A stretch of DNA of 61,131 bases from Candidatus Cloacimonadota bacterium (GTDB taxonomy: Bacteria > Cloacimonadota > Cloacimonadia > Cloacimonadales > TCS61): positions 1 to 61,131 of the forward strand of contig JAUXIJ010000010.1 in the NCBI GenBank assembly GCA_030621085.1. The letters run 5' to 3'. Under the pieces are notes generated by a model. The model made no database searches. It had not been told where the DNA came from and saw only the letters and a program-made list of their open reading frames with translations. Position numbers and translations under genes: made by a program. This document shows positions 26,101 through 36,298 of the stretch, piece after piece. The first letter of the stretch is position 1. The number at the start of each line of letters is the position of its first letter.

Positions 26101-26939
26101 TACCTGCCTTTCTCGTCTTGAAGAGATGTAATAAGTTTATCATATTCTTCTATATATTCAGGTCGAATCTTGTTAACAAAAATTCCTCTTTTCTGCTTCC
26201 CTTTTTTCTGTTCATCGGAAAGTTTTTCAAATGCTTTTATTGTAAGAACGTTTTCTTTCATGCTTTTCATCATAGCAGGTGCATCACCTTTTTTGTTTAA
26301 GCGTCCATAAATAACAGGACAAGCACTGATGATCTCTACCAGAGAAAAACCTTTATGTTCAAAAGCCTGTTTTATGAAAGATTGTGCTTCAATTACATGG
26401 AAAGCTGTTGTTCGAGCAACAAATGTTGCTCCCGCACCGATAGCAAGGTCGCAGATATCGAATGTGGGATCGATGTTCCCATACGGAGTTGTGGTTGTCC
26501 TATCTCCGTAGGGTGTTGTGGGAGAATACTGTCCGCCGGTCATTCCATAGATATTATTATTTATGAGAATAACGGTCATGTCAATATTCCTGCGAGCTCC
26601 ATGAATAAAATGATTTCCACCGATAGCAGTTGCATCGCCATCTCCAGTAATAACTATTACTTTCATTTCCGGTTTTACGATTTTTACTCCAGTAGCATAA
26701 GCGATAGCCCGTCCATGCAGAGTGTGAAGTGTGTTAAAATCCACATAAACCGGCATTCTGCTGGAACATCCAATCCCTGAAACCATTACAATATTGTCCT
26801 TTTTATAACCCAGTTCTGCGATCGCCCTGATAGTTGCACCAAGCACTATTCCATTACTGCATCCAGGGCACCAGACGTGCGGGAAATTCTTGTCGTGTCT
26901 CAGATATTTATGAATTGCTTTTTGGGAAATTTTTGGCAT
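26100..26939 (-). CDS. korB: 2-oxoacid:ferredoxin oxidoreductase beta subunit (operon 1)
   Basis: This beta subunit of 279 residues is complete: VWCPGCSNG and SGIGCSSR supply cluster cysteines, TGDGDATAIGGNHFIHGARRN with INNN is the thiamine-diphosphate site, and YGMTGGQYSPTTP the active-site loop. The fourth cysteine is in ISACPV. A GGGAGGT site inside the end of korA precedes the ATG. In a normal OFOR this subunit decarboxylates the 2-oxoacid and reduces the ferredoxin clusters. It is the standard against which the altered beta subunit at 20355-21116 can be compared. Confidence 0.92.
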   Translation of the reverse strand: MPKISQKAIHKYLRHDKNFPHVWCPGCSNGIVLGATIRAIAELGYKKDNIVMVSGIGCSSRMPVYVDFNTLHTLHGRAIAYATGVKIVKPEMKVIVITGDGDATAIGGNHFIHGARRNIDMTVILINNNIYGMTGGQYSPTTPYGDRTTTTPYGNIDPTFDICDLAIGAGATFVARTTAFHVIEAQSFIKQAFEHKGFSLVEIISACPVIYGRLNKKGDAPAMMKSMKENVLTIKAFEKLSDEQKKGKQKRGIFVNKIRPEYIEEYDKLITSLQDEKGR

Positions 26940-26940
26940 T

Positions 26941-28119
26941 TTACTTTACCTCCCTGATAGTCTGGAAAATTTCTTCGGGAGTGATAAGTTCTCCTGAATT
27001 TTTATGTAATTCCACAATATTCTTTGTTTTTCTTATTTCATAATTCCAAATTCCGCCCATCACTCTTTTAAGTTCGTGTGAAAGCTGTCCTTCATTCAAT
27101 TCGGGAACGATTATTGCCTTTTTATCTCCCAGGTATTTCTTAACTGCGGCATCCGGGAAAGGCCAGATTGTAAGCGGACGAAGAAGTCCTACCTTAATTC
27201 CGCGTTTGCGAGCTTTGATTATTGCTTCTTTTGCTGCACGTGCCGTAATACCAGCAGTAAAAATGGCTATCTTGGCATCTTCCATAAAGAAACTTTCGAT
27301 CTGAACGATATCTTCAATGTAATATTCTACTTTTTTCCTGAATCTCTCCATCATCCGAGATATTTCTTTTGCTTTATTTGTAGGGAAACCTTTTTCGTCA
27401 TGTGATAAACCTGTAACATGAAAGCGGTAACCTTCTCCAAAACTTGCCATCGGCATGGGATATTTAGGATTTTCTGGAAAATGTTTATACCACTCAGGAG
27501 GAATTGTTGGTTTAATTCTATTGATTATTTTGATCTTTGACAGGTCGGGAAGATTAACAGTTTCCCTCATATGTCCCAGAACTTCATCTGAAAGGAGAAC
27601 AACACATGTTCTATATTTTTCTGCAAGGTTAACAGCACGAATAGAAAGTTCATAACTTTCCATAACTGAATTCGGATAAAGTACTATCGCTGGGGCATCA
27701 CCATGATTTCCCCATCTTGCCTGCATGATGTCACTCTGCGAAGGTTTGGTAGGAAGACCAGTGCTGGGACCACCACGCATAACGTTCACTACTACGCAGG
27801 GTGTTTCCGTCATTTTGGCAAATCCGATTCCTTCCTGCATAAGGGAAAAACCCGGTCCGCTGGTAGCGGTCATGGTTTTTGCACCTGCAAGTGAACCTCC
27901 AATTATTGCAGAAATACTGGCTATCTCATCTTCCATTTGAATAAATTTACCACCGCGCTTTGGCAGTTCATAAGAAAATATCTCGGCTATTTCGGTGGAA
28001 GGAGTAATGGGATAACCTGCATAAAAATTTACTCCTGCATCCAGAGCTCCGCGAGCAATAGCTTCGTTTCCCTGCATCAAAACCGGTTCGCTTTTTTTTA
28101 TAGTATTATTTTTTGACAT
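26941..28119 (-). CDS. korA: 2-oxoacid:ferredoxin oxidoreductase alpha subunit (operon 1)
   Basis: This alpha subunit has an intact YPITPST (36-42), FIQMEDEIASISA, SGPGFSLMQE and GGPSTGLPTKPSQSDIMQARWG. I start it at the ATG with AGAGGAG upstream (28119), which gives 392 residues; an earlier in-frame start would overlap the ferredoxin gene. The gap to korD is 10 nt. The operon order delta-alpha-beta-gamma followed by methylmalonyl-CoA epimerase favours 2-oxoglutarate as substrate, giving succinyl-CoA, but a 2-oxoisovalerate or pyruvate enzyme is not excluded. Confidence 0.9.
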   Translation of the reverse strand: MSKNNTIKKSEPVLMQGNEAIARGALDAGVNFYAGYPITPSTEIAEIFSYELPKRGGKFIQMEDEIASISAIIGGSLAGAKTMTATSGPGFSLMQEGIGFAKMTETPCVVVNVMRGGPSTGLPTKPSQSDIMQARWGNHGDAPAIVLYPNSVMESYELSIRAVNLAEKYRTCVVLLSDEVLGHMRETVNLPDLSKIKIINRIKPTIPPEWYKHFPENPKYPMPMASFGEGYRFHVTGLSHDEKGFPTNKAKEISRMMERFRKKVEYYIEDIVQIESFFMEDAKIAIFTAGITARAAKEAIIKARKRGIKVGLLRPLTIWPFPDAAVKKYLGDKKAIIVPELNEGQLSHELKRVMGGIWNYEIRKTKNIVELHKNSGELITPEEIFQTIREVK

Positions 28120-28129
28120 TTTTTCTCCT

Positions 28130-28444
28130 CTATCTTTTGGCACCGGTTATTGCAAAATCAGGACAGAGCCTGTCACACATTTCACAATGGATACATTTCT
28201 CCGGATGTGGAACATAGGGTGAATCATCCGGCTTTCTTCCCAAAGCTCCTGTTGGACAAAATGCAACACATATCCCACATTTTTTACACCAGTCATAATA
28301 AATATAAACAGGGGATTTTTCATAATCTTCCTCAGATTTAATATCATCAACTGCAACTTCCATTTTAATGGAAGAATCATCAGTAAGGATGATGGTACCT
28401 TCTTTGTGTTTCTCCACCTTTTTAGGCTTTTTTGCAGCACTCAT
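28130..28444 (-). CDS. korD: 2-oxoacid:ferredoxin oxidoreductase delta (ferredoxin) subunit (operon 1)
   Basis: This 104-residue ferredoxin subunit has CKKCGICVAFCPTGALG and CIHCEMCDRLCPD. About 50 residues precede the first cluster, including a lysine-rich start (SAAKKPKKVEKHK), longer than in the second operon's delta subunit. The start is the ATG at 28444 with AGGAGA seven nt upstream, not the upstream in-frame TTG. It heads the operon; the 155 nt before it, up to uvrB, are AT-rich with no clear promoter consensus. Confidence 0.87.
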   Translation of the reverse strand: MSAAKKPKKVEKHKEGTIILTDDSSIKMEVAVDDIKSEEDYEKSPVYIYYDWCKKCGICVAFCPTGALGRKPDDSPYVPHPEKCIHCEMCDRLCPDFAITGAKR

Positions 28445-28599
28445 GTTATCTCCTATAAAGCACGGCAATAAAATGCTGTACTTTATTTAGTCGCTTTATA
28501 TTTAAGATTTTTATAAAATTCTTTTAATTTATTTGTAAAATAAGTTTTAATTGTTTGAAGACAAGACTGATACATTATAATATGCAATTTTTTTTTCAA

Positions 28600-28617
28600 A
28601 AAGAGTTACAACTCTTT
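28600..28617 (-). terminator. hairpin at the end of uvrB
   Basis: AAAGAGTT and AACTCTTT form an 8-bp stem with a 2-nt loop that contains the uvrB stop codon. On the minus strand five T overlap and follow the stem. It is a modest intrinsic terminator. Confidence 0.5.
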
Positions 28618-30600
28618 CAATTCAAATATGCGGTCTCTTAGTTCTGCTGCTCTTTCAAAATTCAGTGATCCCGCTGCTTCCATCATTTCTTTTTCCAGCA
28701 ATTCTATCACCTTTTCTTTGGAATCTAATTCCAAATATTCCATAAACTTAGCTTTATCCGGCAAGCCTTCTTTCTTGCCAGTTTTATCGTAACCGTCGGC
28801 AACACTTGTAGAAGTCATTATGTCGTCAATATTTTTTTTGATACTTTCTGGAGTTATTTTATTTTCTTTATTATAAAGGAGTTGCTTCGTTCTTCTCCGG
28901 TTGGTTTCGCTTATAGTTTCCTGCATGGCAGAAGTAATGTTATCTGCATAAAAAATGACTTTCCCATCAATATGACGAGCAGCTCTTCCGGCAGTTTGAA
29001 TAAGCGACCGTGTAGAACGAAGGAATCCAGCTTTATCTGCATCCAATATAGCAACCAATGAAACCTCCGGCAGATCGAGTCCTTCTCTTAACAGGTTAAT
29101 TCCCACCAGCACGTCAAATTCTCCCAGCCTTAGTTCACGGATTATTTTCGATCGTTCGATCGTATTGATCTCGCTGTGCATATATTTAGATTTCACTCCG
29201 GCTTTTTTCAAATATTCGCTCAGATCTTCCGCCATTCGCTTGGTTAATGTTGTAACCAGTATTTTATCACCTTTTATCGCCCGAACTCTTATCTGCTCCA
29301 GCAGGTCATCCACCTGCGAAGACACAGGTTTAATTTCTATTTCGGGATCGATAAGACCTGTAGGACGGATCACCTGTTCGATGAAAACTCCGTCTGTTTT
29401 GGAAAGTTCATAATCTCCGGGAGTGGCAGAAATATAGATAATCTGATTTATTTTTTTCTCAAATTCATGGAATTTTAACGGTCTATTATCAAAAGCAGAA
29501 GGAAGTCGAAAACCATAATCCACTAGGTTTTTTTTGCGTGTGAAATCTCCACCGTACATAGCATGGACCTGTGGGATTGAAGTATGAGATTCATCTATCA
29601 CCATCAAGTAATCTTCCGGGAAATAATCTAATAGACAGAAGGGTGGATCACCTTTTTTAGCGCCGGTAAGATGGCGGGAATAATTCTCGATTCCTGAACA
29701 GAATCCCAGTTCACGAAGCATTTCCAGATCAAAATTCGTTCTTTGCTCGATGCGTTGAGCTTCCAGTAACATTTCTTCTTTTTCATAGTAGGCAATTCGT
29801 TCTTTTAATTCCTGTTGAATGGCTTTTATAGCTCTCTCCAAGGAAGCCTTTGTTGTAATAAAATGATTGGCAGGATATACAGGATATTCCTCTACAACTT
29901 CCAGTACATGGTTGTCCAACGGATTAATTCTTGAGATACGCTCGATCTCATCACCGAAAAATTCCACCCGGATAGAATTCTCCAGATAAGCAGGATAAAT
30001 ATCTACAATGTCTCCATTCACCCTGAATGTTCCGCGTTCAAAAGCAATATCATTCCTGCCGTAATGGATATTCACCAGCTTTTTCAGCAGTTCATCCCGC
30101 TCGATAACTTCACCTGTTTTAATGCGGATAAGAGCATCGCGATAATCCTGCGGAATACCAAGACCGTAGATGCAGGAAACGCTGGCTACAATGATCACAT
30201 CTTTGCGTTCACTCAGGCTCATAGTAGCGTGCAGTCTCAGTTTTTCTATCTGGCTGTTGATATCAGCATCTTTTTCTATGTAAATATCCCGCCCGGGAAT
30301 GTAGGCTTCCGGCTGATAATAATCATAATAGCTTATAAAGAACTCGACAGCATTTTCCGGGAAGAGCTGTTTGAATTCACCATAAAGTTGGGCAGCAAGA
30401 GTTTTATTGTGCGAAAGCACGAGAGTGGGTTTATTTAGTTTGGCAATTACATTGGCAATGGTGAATGTTTTCCCCGAACCGGTTACTCCCAGCAGAGTTT
30501 GATATTTATCGTCTTTTTGTAAGCCCTCTATAAGCTCGGCTATTGCCTGCGGCTGGTCACCTTTCGGTTTATAACTTGATACTAGTTTAAATTTATTCAT
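28606..30600 (-). CDS. uvrB: excinuclease ABC subunit B
   Basis: UvrB is the damage-verifying helicase of nucleotide excision repair. The 664-residue protein has the Walker A GVTGSGKT, the beta-hairpin region [17 protein letters not shown] in the Walker B box, the helicase motif QTAGRAARH and the C-terminal UVR motif ([19 protein letters not shown]) that binds UvrC. Length and order are normal. I prefer the ATG at 30600 over a GTG two codons upstream; neither has a strong ribosome-binding site. It is monocistronic and divergent from the exported protein at 30778. Confidence 0.97.
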   Translation of the reverse strand: MNKFKLVSSYKPKGDQPQAIAELIEGLQKDDKYQTLLGVTGSGKTFTIANVIAKLNKPTLVLSHNKTLAAQLYGEFKQLFPENAVEFFISYYDYYQPEAYIPGRDIYIEKDADINSQIEKLRLHATMSLSERKDVIIVASVSCIYGLGIPQDYRDALIRIKTGEVIERDELLKKLVNIHYGRNDIAFERGTFRVNGDIVDIYPAYLENSIRVEFFGDEIERISRINPLDNHVLEVVEEYPVYPANHFITTKASLERAIKAIQQELKERIAYYEKEEMLLEAQRIEQRTNFDLEMLRELGFCSGIENYSRHLTGAKKGDPPFCLLDYFPEDYLMVIDESHTSIPQVHAMYGGDFTRKKNLVDYGFRLPSAFDNRPLKFHEFEKKINQIIYISATPGDYELSKTDGVFIEQVIRPTGLIDPEIEIKPVSSQVDDLLEQIRVRAIKGDKILVTTLTKRMAEDLSEYLKKAGVKSKYMHSEINTIERSKIIRELRLGEFDVLVGINLLREGLDLPEVSLVAILDADKAGFLRSTRSLIQTAGRAARHIDGKVIFYADNITSAMQETISETNRRRTKQLLYNKENKITPESIKKNIDDIMTSTSVADGYDKTGKKEGLPDKAKFMEYLELDSKEKVIELLEKEMMEAAGSLNFERAAELRDRIFELKEL

Positions 30601-30777
30601 AACCACTAATGAACGCTAATAAGCGCTAACTTTTTATTTCTAATCATTGATTTCCTTTCTTTCTCTTCAATTTTTTGTGGCAAGAATTTTATTGATTATT
30701 TGACAAATATTTTTAGAAAATCTTTTTTTACTCGTAAATAATGCTTCTTAAATTCTTAAGGACATTGGAGGAGAATT

Positions 30778-32928
30778 ATGAAAAAAATAACTCCTATTAC
30801 TATTATATTATTTTTATGCTATTTGTTAAGTGCAGAATTAGTAAATTTTAATCATCTTCAATTTCTTAATAATGAACATTTCACTCTTGAAAGTTACGAT
30901 CAACCCCATTTCACAATCTGCCACAAAGATTTGATCGTTAACATTTATGAAAACAATGAAAGAGAGATTATTTATGAAAATTCACAAAGGAATTCAAATA
31001 TCGAAAACACAAGAGATACTCTTTTAAGATTACACTTTAATGATACATACCCCCATTTTAAGGTTATGAATGAAGATTACTATTTTAATTCTTCGGATGC
31101 AACTTGGATAGATTCAATAACAGCTGAAATATCACTACCCGGCGGAATTTATAATATTTATACGAATTTCTTTGTTGAATCTCAATTTAAATTTGTTATT
31201 CGTTACAATGTTGATTTGACTATTGGTACAGGTCTTCACGAGGTCTGGATAGAACATGATGAAGCAACTAATATACTTGAACTTAATAGTTGTGATAGTG
31301 CTGGAGAACCATTTGATATGTGTGAAAAATATTATACAAATTTCACTTTTAGAATTCTTAATGGATACTCTGATTACCTTTATATTTCATTCATCAATAA
31401 CAATAATCAAATAATGACATCAGATATCCTAGGAGATTTGGATTTTGTGGCTGGTGAACTCAATTTTGATGAAGAAAATGTACACATTACTCAATATGGT
31501 CCTGTTCAGGAAATAACTTCCAACCAATCCTTTTCAAACGAACCAACAGATTATTACTCACAGCAAATTCTTTTACAAATCCCGGAAGTCAATGAAAACC
31601 TTAAAATAGGAATTGCAAATACAGATTGGTACAACTTCGGAGAGACTCCACTATATTTTATTTCAATATACTCAAATGATTTGCTTGAATGTTTTGAAGA
31701 CCAATGGAGCACAAATCTATATATGATGTATCATAATTATGAGCAATGTGGTTTAACTTCCATGATTTTTCTTATTAATATTGAGAATAATAATTGGCAA
31801 GAGATATATTATGTTGCACCATTTCACTGTATTGATGATAAGATTGGTAGCTTCTGGAATTCAATTCCCATAATAGTTGATTATTTATCCCCTAACGGAG
31901 AACAGTTAATTTTTGGAGAAGCACCTATCTTTTTAGAATCTCATCATTATTATTTCGATAATTTATTATTTATTGGAATAGAATCAATGGGTTTTAATAA
32001 AGAAATAAGAGCTTTTGATTTTAATAATTCGACATTTATCTTAACAGACTCTAACGGAAATATCATTGAAGAAGGTGAATTATCTAATCTTTGGGAACTG
32101 AATTTACCAGAGGACATCTATACTCTCACAGTGGAGGACAATAATTTCAATCTTGCAGGATTACCAGGGATGTGTACATTAACAAATTATTTTAATACAG
32201 CACTTGAATTGCCAAAGTCACCTTTTATAAATTCACTTTCTATTTTCAATGAAGATAATAAACCAATCAATAGACTAGAGTATAATGAAAATGCAACTAT
32301 TTTATTTTCTGTTGCTGATATGGAATATATTGATAGTCTCTTAACATATTTTCCTGTTGTAACAGATTCAGTTAAAGTATTTTGCAGACTACATGATGAA
32401 GAAGACTGGCAGGAATATGAGACTGAATTCATTGATGAATTTCCTGAACTTGGTTGGACATTCGGTAAGGTTTTTTCTACAGATTTATCAGAAGTTACTG
32501 CTACTGATTCAGTTGTTTATGACCTCAAGATTTACTTTGAAGATAATGAAGAAAATTATACTGAATTGATTCTTGAACCAGCTTTTGTGGTGGGAGATTT
32601 TAATGCTACCTCTCTTTTCGATGAGGAAATCCAGAATAATAATTCAGAAGACTATTGTCTAATATCTAATTTTCCCAATCCCTTCAACCCATCCACAATA
32701 ATATCTTTTCTTATTCCAGAAAACAGTAAAGTAGAACTTACCATTTACAACCTCAAAGGTCAGAGGGTTAAGACCCTTGTTAATGAAATTCTTCCTGCAG
32801 GAGAATATTCTACTATCTGGGATGGTAGTGATTCTAATAGTACACCCGTCAGTTCAGGAATCTATTTTTATCAATTAAAAGCAGGAAGTGAGTTTTCTAA
32901 GAATACGAAAATGTTATTGTTGAAATAA
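30778..32928 (+). CDS. exported protein with C-terminal sorting domain
   Basis: This 716-residue protein starts with a signal peptide (MKKITPITIILFLCYLLSAE) and ends with NFPNPFNPSTIISFLIPE and MLLLK, the FlgD-like/type IX C-terminal module. The body is acidic and rich in Asn, Tyr and Phe, with beta-strand character and no recognisable enzyme motif. A GGAGGAGAA site precedes the ATG. It stands alone between uvrB and the YfhO-like gene. It is probably surface-attached or secreted. Its role is unknown. Confidence 0.78.
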   Translation: MKKITPITIILFLCYLLSAELVNFNHLQFLNNEHFTLESYDQPHFTICHKDLIVNIYENNEREIIYENSQRNSNIENTRDTLLRLHFNDTYPHFKVMNEDYYFNSSDATWIDSITAEISLPGGIYNIYTNFFVESQFKFVIRYNVDLTIGTGLHEVWIEHDEATNILELNSCDSAGEPFDMCEKYYTNFTFRILNGYSDYLYISFINNNNQIMTSDILGDLDFVAGELNFDEENVHITQYGPVQEITSNQSFSNEPTDYYSQQILLQIPEVNENLKIGIANTDWYNFGETPLYFISIYSNDLLECFEDQWSTNLYMMYHNYEQCGLTSMIFLINIENNNWQEIYYVAPFHCIDDKIGSFWNSIPIIVDYLSPNGEQLIFGEAPIFLESHHYYFDNLLFIGIESMGFNKEIRAFDFNNSTFILTDSNGNIIEEGELSNLWELNLPEDIYTLTVEDNNFNLAGLPGMCTLTNYFNTALELPKSPFINSLSIFNEDNKPINRLEYNENATILFSVADMEYIDSLLTYFPVVTDSVKVFCRLHDEEDWQEYETEFIDEFPELGWTFGKVFSTDLSEVTATDSVVYDLKIYFEDNEENYTELILEPAFVVGDFNATSLFDEEIQNNNSEDYCLISNFPNPFNPSTIISFLIPENSKVELTIYNLKGQRVKTLVNEILPAGEYSTIWDGSDSNSTPVSSGIYFYQLKAGSEFSKNTKMLLLK

Positions 32929-33049
32929 CTATAAGAGTAACATCTTTTTTAAAATAATTTAACCTTCATTGAGTTTATCCATAAACTTTTTATTTGACTT
33001 CAATCCACTTTGAATAATTTTCAGAAAAAAATTAGAAAAGGATATAAAA

Positions 33050-35482
33050 ATGGCTGTAAAAGTAAAGTCGAGCAAATCTAAGAAAAGTATTAGCAAAGAA
33101 TTTTTTAAAAACATATTTGAAGGTAAATTCCGGCATATAATATTTATTGGACTTCTATTTATCATACTCTCAATTGCTTTTTTCAAGATCGCCTTCCAGA
33201 ATTATGCACCTCCCGCCAGTGATACAATGCAGTGGCGAACCTCAGCCCAGTCTCTGATGGAATACAACAAAACACACAAAGACCAGGCATTGTGGAATCC
33301 TAATGTTTTCAGCGGCATGCCGGGCTATCTCACTTCATTCAGTTCGAAATATCCCTTTATTAATACGTTGTTAAAGATTACCAATAAAGTAATGAACTGG
33401 CGGATATTGCTCCTCTTTTCTATGGGATTGGGAATTTATTTGTTGATGATCTACCTTAAATTCGATCCTCTTATCGCATTTATCAGTGCGGTTGCACTTG
33501 CACTTTCCTGTCATTTTATCGGACTTATGGAAATTGGGCATAATTCAAAATTTAAGGCTTTAATTTATATTCCCTGGATATTTTTCGTTATCCAATATCT
33601 CAAGGACAGGAAAAGCATTCTTGCCATGGGTCTGGCAGCTTTGCTGATAATTGGACAATTGCGCGAAAATCATCCGCAAATTTCCTATTACACTTTTCTG
33701 ATGCTGGGAATTTACTGGATTTTCCAACTTGTATGGGCTATTAGAGATAAAGAATTCAAATCGTTTCTCATCTTCACAGGAATGTTTATAGGAGTGATTA
33801 TTATTTCCTTTATAGCGGTTGCGCAACCATATTTTTCCACCTTCGAATATGGAGAATATACAATACGGGGTGGCGCCGAAGGATTAGAAACAAGTTATGC
33901 CACCAGTTGGTCTTTCCATCCATTGGAGATATTAACCTTTGTCAATCCCAGTTTCTTCGGTGGAGTTTCTCCCTATTACTGGGGATGGATGCCCTTTACG
34001 CAAACTTCGATGTATATGGGTGTGGTAATATTTCTTTTTGCAATGTTAGCTGTTTTCTTCAACAGATCACGCACGGTAAAAGTTCTTACAGTTGTTTCCA
34101 TTGCTGCTTTGTTCATCTCTTTTGGAAGGCATCTACCTTTCCTTTCCAATCTGCTATTAAATTACCTGCCTGGTTTTAATAAGTTCCGTGTGCCGGCTAT
34201 GATATTGATACTCGTTCAATTCTCGTTTGTGCTCCTGGCGGGATATGGCTTGAAAACCGTATTGGAAAAAATTAGCAATAACGATACAAATTTCTTCGAT
34301 CTTACTAAGAAAGTACTTATCGGAGCTATTATTCTTTTTATTTTATTTATTGCTTTAAGCGGAACTTTTGAAAGTCTGGGGCTTTCCAAGGTTGGGGAAA
34401 CAGCTAAATACAGCGCTGCTCAGATGCGCCAACTAAAATCTCTTCGTGCAGAAAAAATGTTCACCGATGGAATTCAGACAGGTATCATTCTTTTATTAAG
34501 TTTGGGTTTGATACTGCTTCTGGGTAGAGGGAAAATTGGAAAATATCCTTTCCTGCTCTTCATTGCTGTTATTGTAATTATAGATCTATTGTTGATCGAT
34601 AGCCGCTTCCTGCAAGAAGTTACTCCACAGAATAGAATTGAAAAACATTATAAAAAAACTTTAGCTGATAATTTCTTAATGAAAGATGAAGAAATGTTCC
34701 GGATTTATCCTTTAGGATATCCTTTGGGAAAGGAATTCGAGAAAAATCAATGGACTGCTTATAATCAATCCATAGGTGGATATCATGGAGCAAAACTGAA
34801 ACGATACCAGGAAATTATTGAAAATTGTATGAGTGCTGAATTGAAAATTCGTGTTCCTATTAACTGGAATGTTGTTAATATGTTAAATGCAAAATATATT
34901 ATTTCCAACCAGAAGCTCCCTCTGGACAATTTGGAATATGCCTTTTATGACAGGAAACAAAAGATTACGATTTACAAAAATACTACTTACCTACCTCGTG
35001 CCTGGTTCGTGGAAAATGTGGAACTGATCCCGCAAAAAAGAGACATCTGGAAACGACTGAACCAGCAGGAATTCGACCCGGCAAAATCGGCAATTGTAGA
35101 AAAAAGCATCGAAGAAATTTATGCGCCTATCTTAGCTGAAGCAAACCTGATAGAATTTGATCTTCATAAATTGAAATTTACTGTAAAAACCGATACAGCC
35201 TCTTTCCTTACGGTTAGTGAGATATATTATCCGGCAGGTTGGAAAGCGTATTTGGATGGTAAAGAAACAGAAATATATGTGGCTAATTATATTTTACGGG
35301 GAGTGGTAATTCCCAAAGGTGAACATGTTCTTGAAATGAAATTCGAACCCGCAGTTTATACACTCAGCCTAACATTCAGCTTGATAGGCTTAATAATTAC
35401 AGTTTTGTTAATCTTCGTGGGTCTTTATTTTTATATCCGCAAGAACTATCGCGGTGAGATAATCTATGTTGTCAAAAAGTAA
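33050..35482 (+). CDS. YfhO-family polytopic membrane protein
   Basis: This 810-residue protein fits the YfhO family. It has about a dozen hydrophobic segments, an early extracytoplasmic loop with DTMQWRTSAQSLMEY and WNPNVFSGMPGYLTS, a FINPSFFGG-like segment (FVNPSFFGGVSPYYWGW) and LPGFNKFRVPAMIL. A soluble C-terminal domain (VENVELIP, YPAGWKAYLDGKETEIYVANYILRGV-like) follows, before a last membrane helix. YfhO proteins resemble GT-C glycosyltransferases and are linked to modification of cell-envelope polymers with sugars. It overlaps rsmI by 17 nt. A weak TTGACT/TAATTT pair lies at 32994-33020. Confidence 0.85.
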   Translation: MAVKVKSSKSKKSISKEFFKNIFEGKFRHIIFIGLLFIILSIAFFKIAFQNYAPPASDTMQWRTSAQSLMEYNKTHKDQALWNPNVFSGMPGYLTSFSSKYPFINTLLKITNKVMNWRILLLFSMGLGIYLLMIYLKFDPLIAFISAVALALSCHFIGLMEIGHNSKFKALIYIPWIFFVIQYLKDRKSILAMGLAALLIIGQLRENHPQISYYTFLMLGIYWIFQLVWAIRDKEFKSFLIFTGMFIGVIIISFIAVAQPYFSTFEYGEYTIRGGAEGLETSYATSWSFHPLEILTFVNPSFFGGVSPYYWGWMPFTQTSMYMGVVIFLFAMLAVFFNRSRTVKVLTVVSIAALFISFGRHLPFLSNLLLNYLPGFNKFRVPAMILILVQFSFVLLAGYGLKTVLEKISNNDTNFFDLTKKVLIGAIILFILFIALSGTFESLGLSKVGETAKYSAAQMRQLKSLRAEKMFTDGIQTGIILLLSLGLILLLGRGKIGKYPFLLFIAVIVIIDLLLIDSRFLQEVTPQNRIEKHYKKTLADNFLMKDEEMFRIYPLGYPLGKEFEKNQWTAYNQSIGGYHGAKLKRYQEIIENCMSAELKIRVPINWNVVNMLNAKYIISNQKLPLDNLEYAFYDRKQKITIYKNTTYLPRAWFVENVELIPQKRDIWKRLNQQEFDPAKSAIVEKSIEEIYAPILAEANLIEFDLHKLKFTVKTDTASFLTVSEIYYPAGWKAYLDGKETEIYVANYILRGVVIPKGEHVLEMKFEPAVYTLSLTFSLIGLIITVLLIFVGLYFYIRKNYRGEIIYVVKK

Positions 35483-36164
35483 GTTGTTCGTGGTTGCTAC
35501 TCCTGTCGGCAACCCGGATGATATAACTTTAAGAGCTTTGCAGATCCTGAAAGAAGTGGATTTTGTGATCTGCGAAGAATACAAGGCTGGCAGCAGTACA
35601 CTGAAAAAATATAACATAACAAAGCCACTAGAACTTCTGAACGAGCACAATAAAAAGGAACAATCATATAACATATTGCAAATCTTACTAATGGAAGGTA
35701 AATCTGCCGCTCTTATCAGTGATGCGGGTACACCACTTTTTGCTGATCCGGGAAATAATCTGGTATGGCAATGTCACCAAAACGGGATCCAGGTTATACC
35801 TGTTCCGGGTGCTTCTTCTATTATGGCTGCCTTGATGGTTGCCGGTCTGGCAGCAGATAAATTTCTATACTATGGATTCCTTCCTGCCAACAGGGAAAAG
35901 CGGTTGGAAGCTATAAAGAAGATTCCGACTCATTTGAATGTAATTCTACTGGAAGCTCCTTATCGCCTGAAACCAGTACTACGCGATATGATCAGAGTTT
36001 TAGGAACACAGAGGCAAGCCGTAATTGCCTATAAACTAACTCAACCTGAAGAACAGATCTTCTGGGGTAATTTAAAAGAGTTATCACAAATGACAGAAGA
36101 GCTTCCCAAAGGTGAGTTTGTATTTATTCTCAAGAAATTGGAATCAAGAAGAAAGAGAAGGTGA
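35466..36164 (+). CDS. rsmI: 16S rRNA (cytidine1402-2'-O)-methyltransferase
   Basis: RsmI methylates the ribose of C1402 in 16S rRNA using S-adenosylmethionine. The 232-residue protein has the tetrapyrrole-methylase fold with VVATPVGNPDDITLRALQIL, VICEE, NEHN, LISDAGTPLFADPG and VIPVPGASSIMAAL; RsmI usually reads ...PGxxL at the fourth of these. The C-terminus is short and ends in a basic ESRRKRR tail. The start lies inside the YfhO gene, so the two are probably co-transcribed. Confidence 0.92.
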   Translation: MLSKSKLFVVATPVGNPDDITLRALQILKEVDFVICEEYKAGSSTLKKYNITKPLELLNEHNKKEQSYNILQILLMEGKSAALISDAGTPLFADPGNNLVWQCHQNGIQVIPVPGASSIMAALMVAGLAADKFLYYGFLPANREKRLEAIKKIPTHLNVILLEAPYRLKPVLRDMIRVLGTQRQAVIAYKLTQPEEQIFWGNLKELSQMTEELPKGEFVFILKKLESRRKRR

Positions 36165-36229
36165 TGTCCATCCCCAACCCTCCCCAAAGGAAAGGGAGAA
36201 TAATAAGTAAAGATTTTTAACAGATAATT

Positions 36230-36287
36230 CCTTCTCCATTGGGGAAGATGTCTGACTACACTTGTGTGATTCAGACGGAATAGGCAA
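36230..36287 (+). repeat. 58-bp dispersed repeat, copy 1
   Basis: This intergenic segment begins CCTTCTCC and contains TGTCTGAC, ACACTTGTGTG and CAGACGG. A close copy lies at 56590-56649. The CTTCTCC/GGGGAAG and GTCTGA/TCAGAC pairs can form stems. It occupies most of the gap between rsmI and the lipid kinase gene. Confidence 0.75.
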
Positions 36288-36298
36288 AAGGAAAAAAC

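Noticed and set aside
28601..28605. T-rich stretch past uvrB as proof of a strong terminator
   Set aside because: The T run on the relevant strand is only five long and is followed by A-rich sequence, so it is listed with modest confidence only.
30690..30730. TTGACA at 30700-30705 as promoter of the exported protein gene
   Set aside because: No acceptable -10 box occurs at 15-19 nt; the expected position is a T run.
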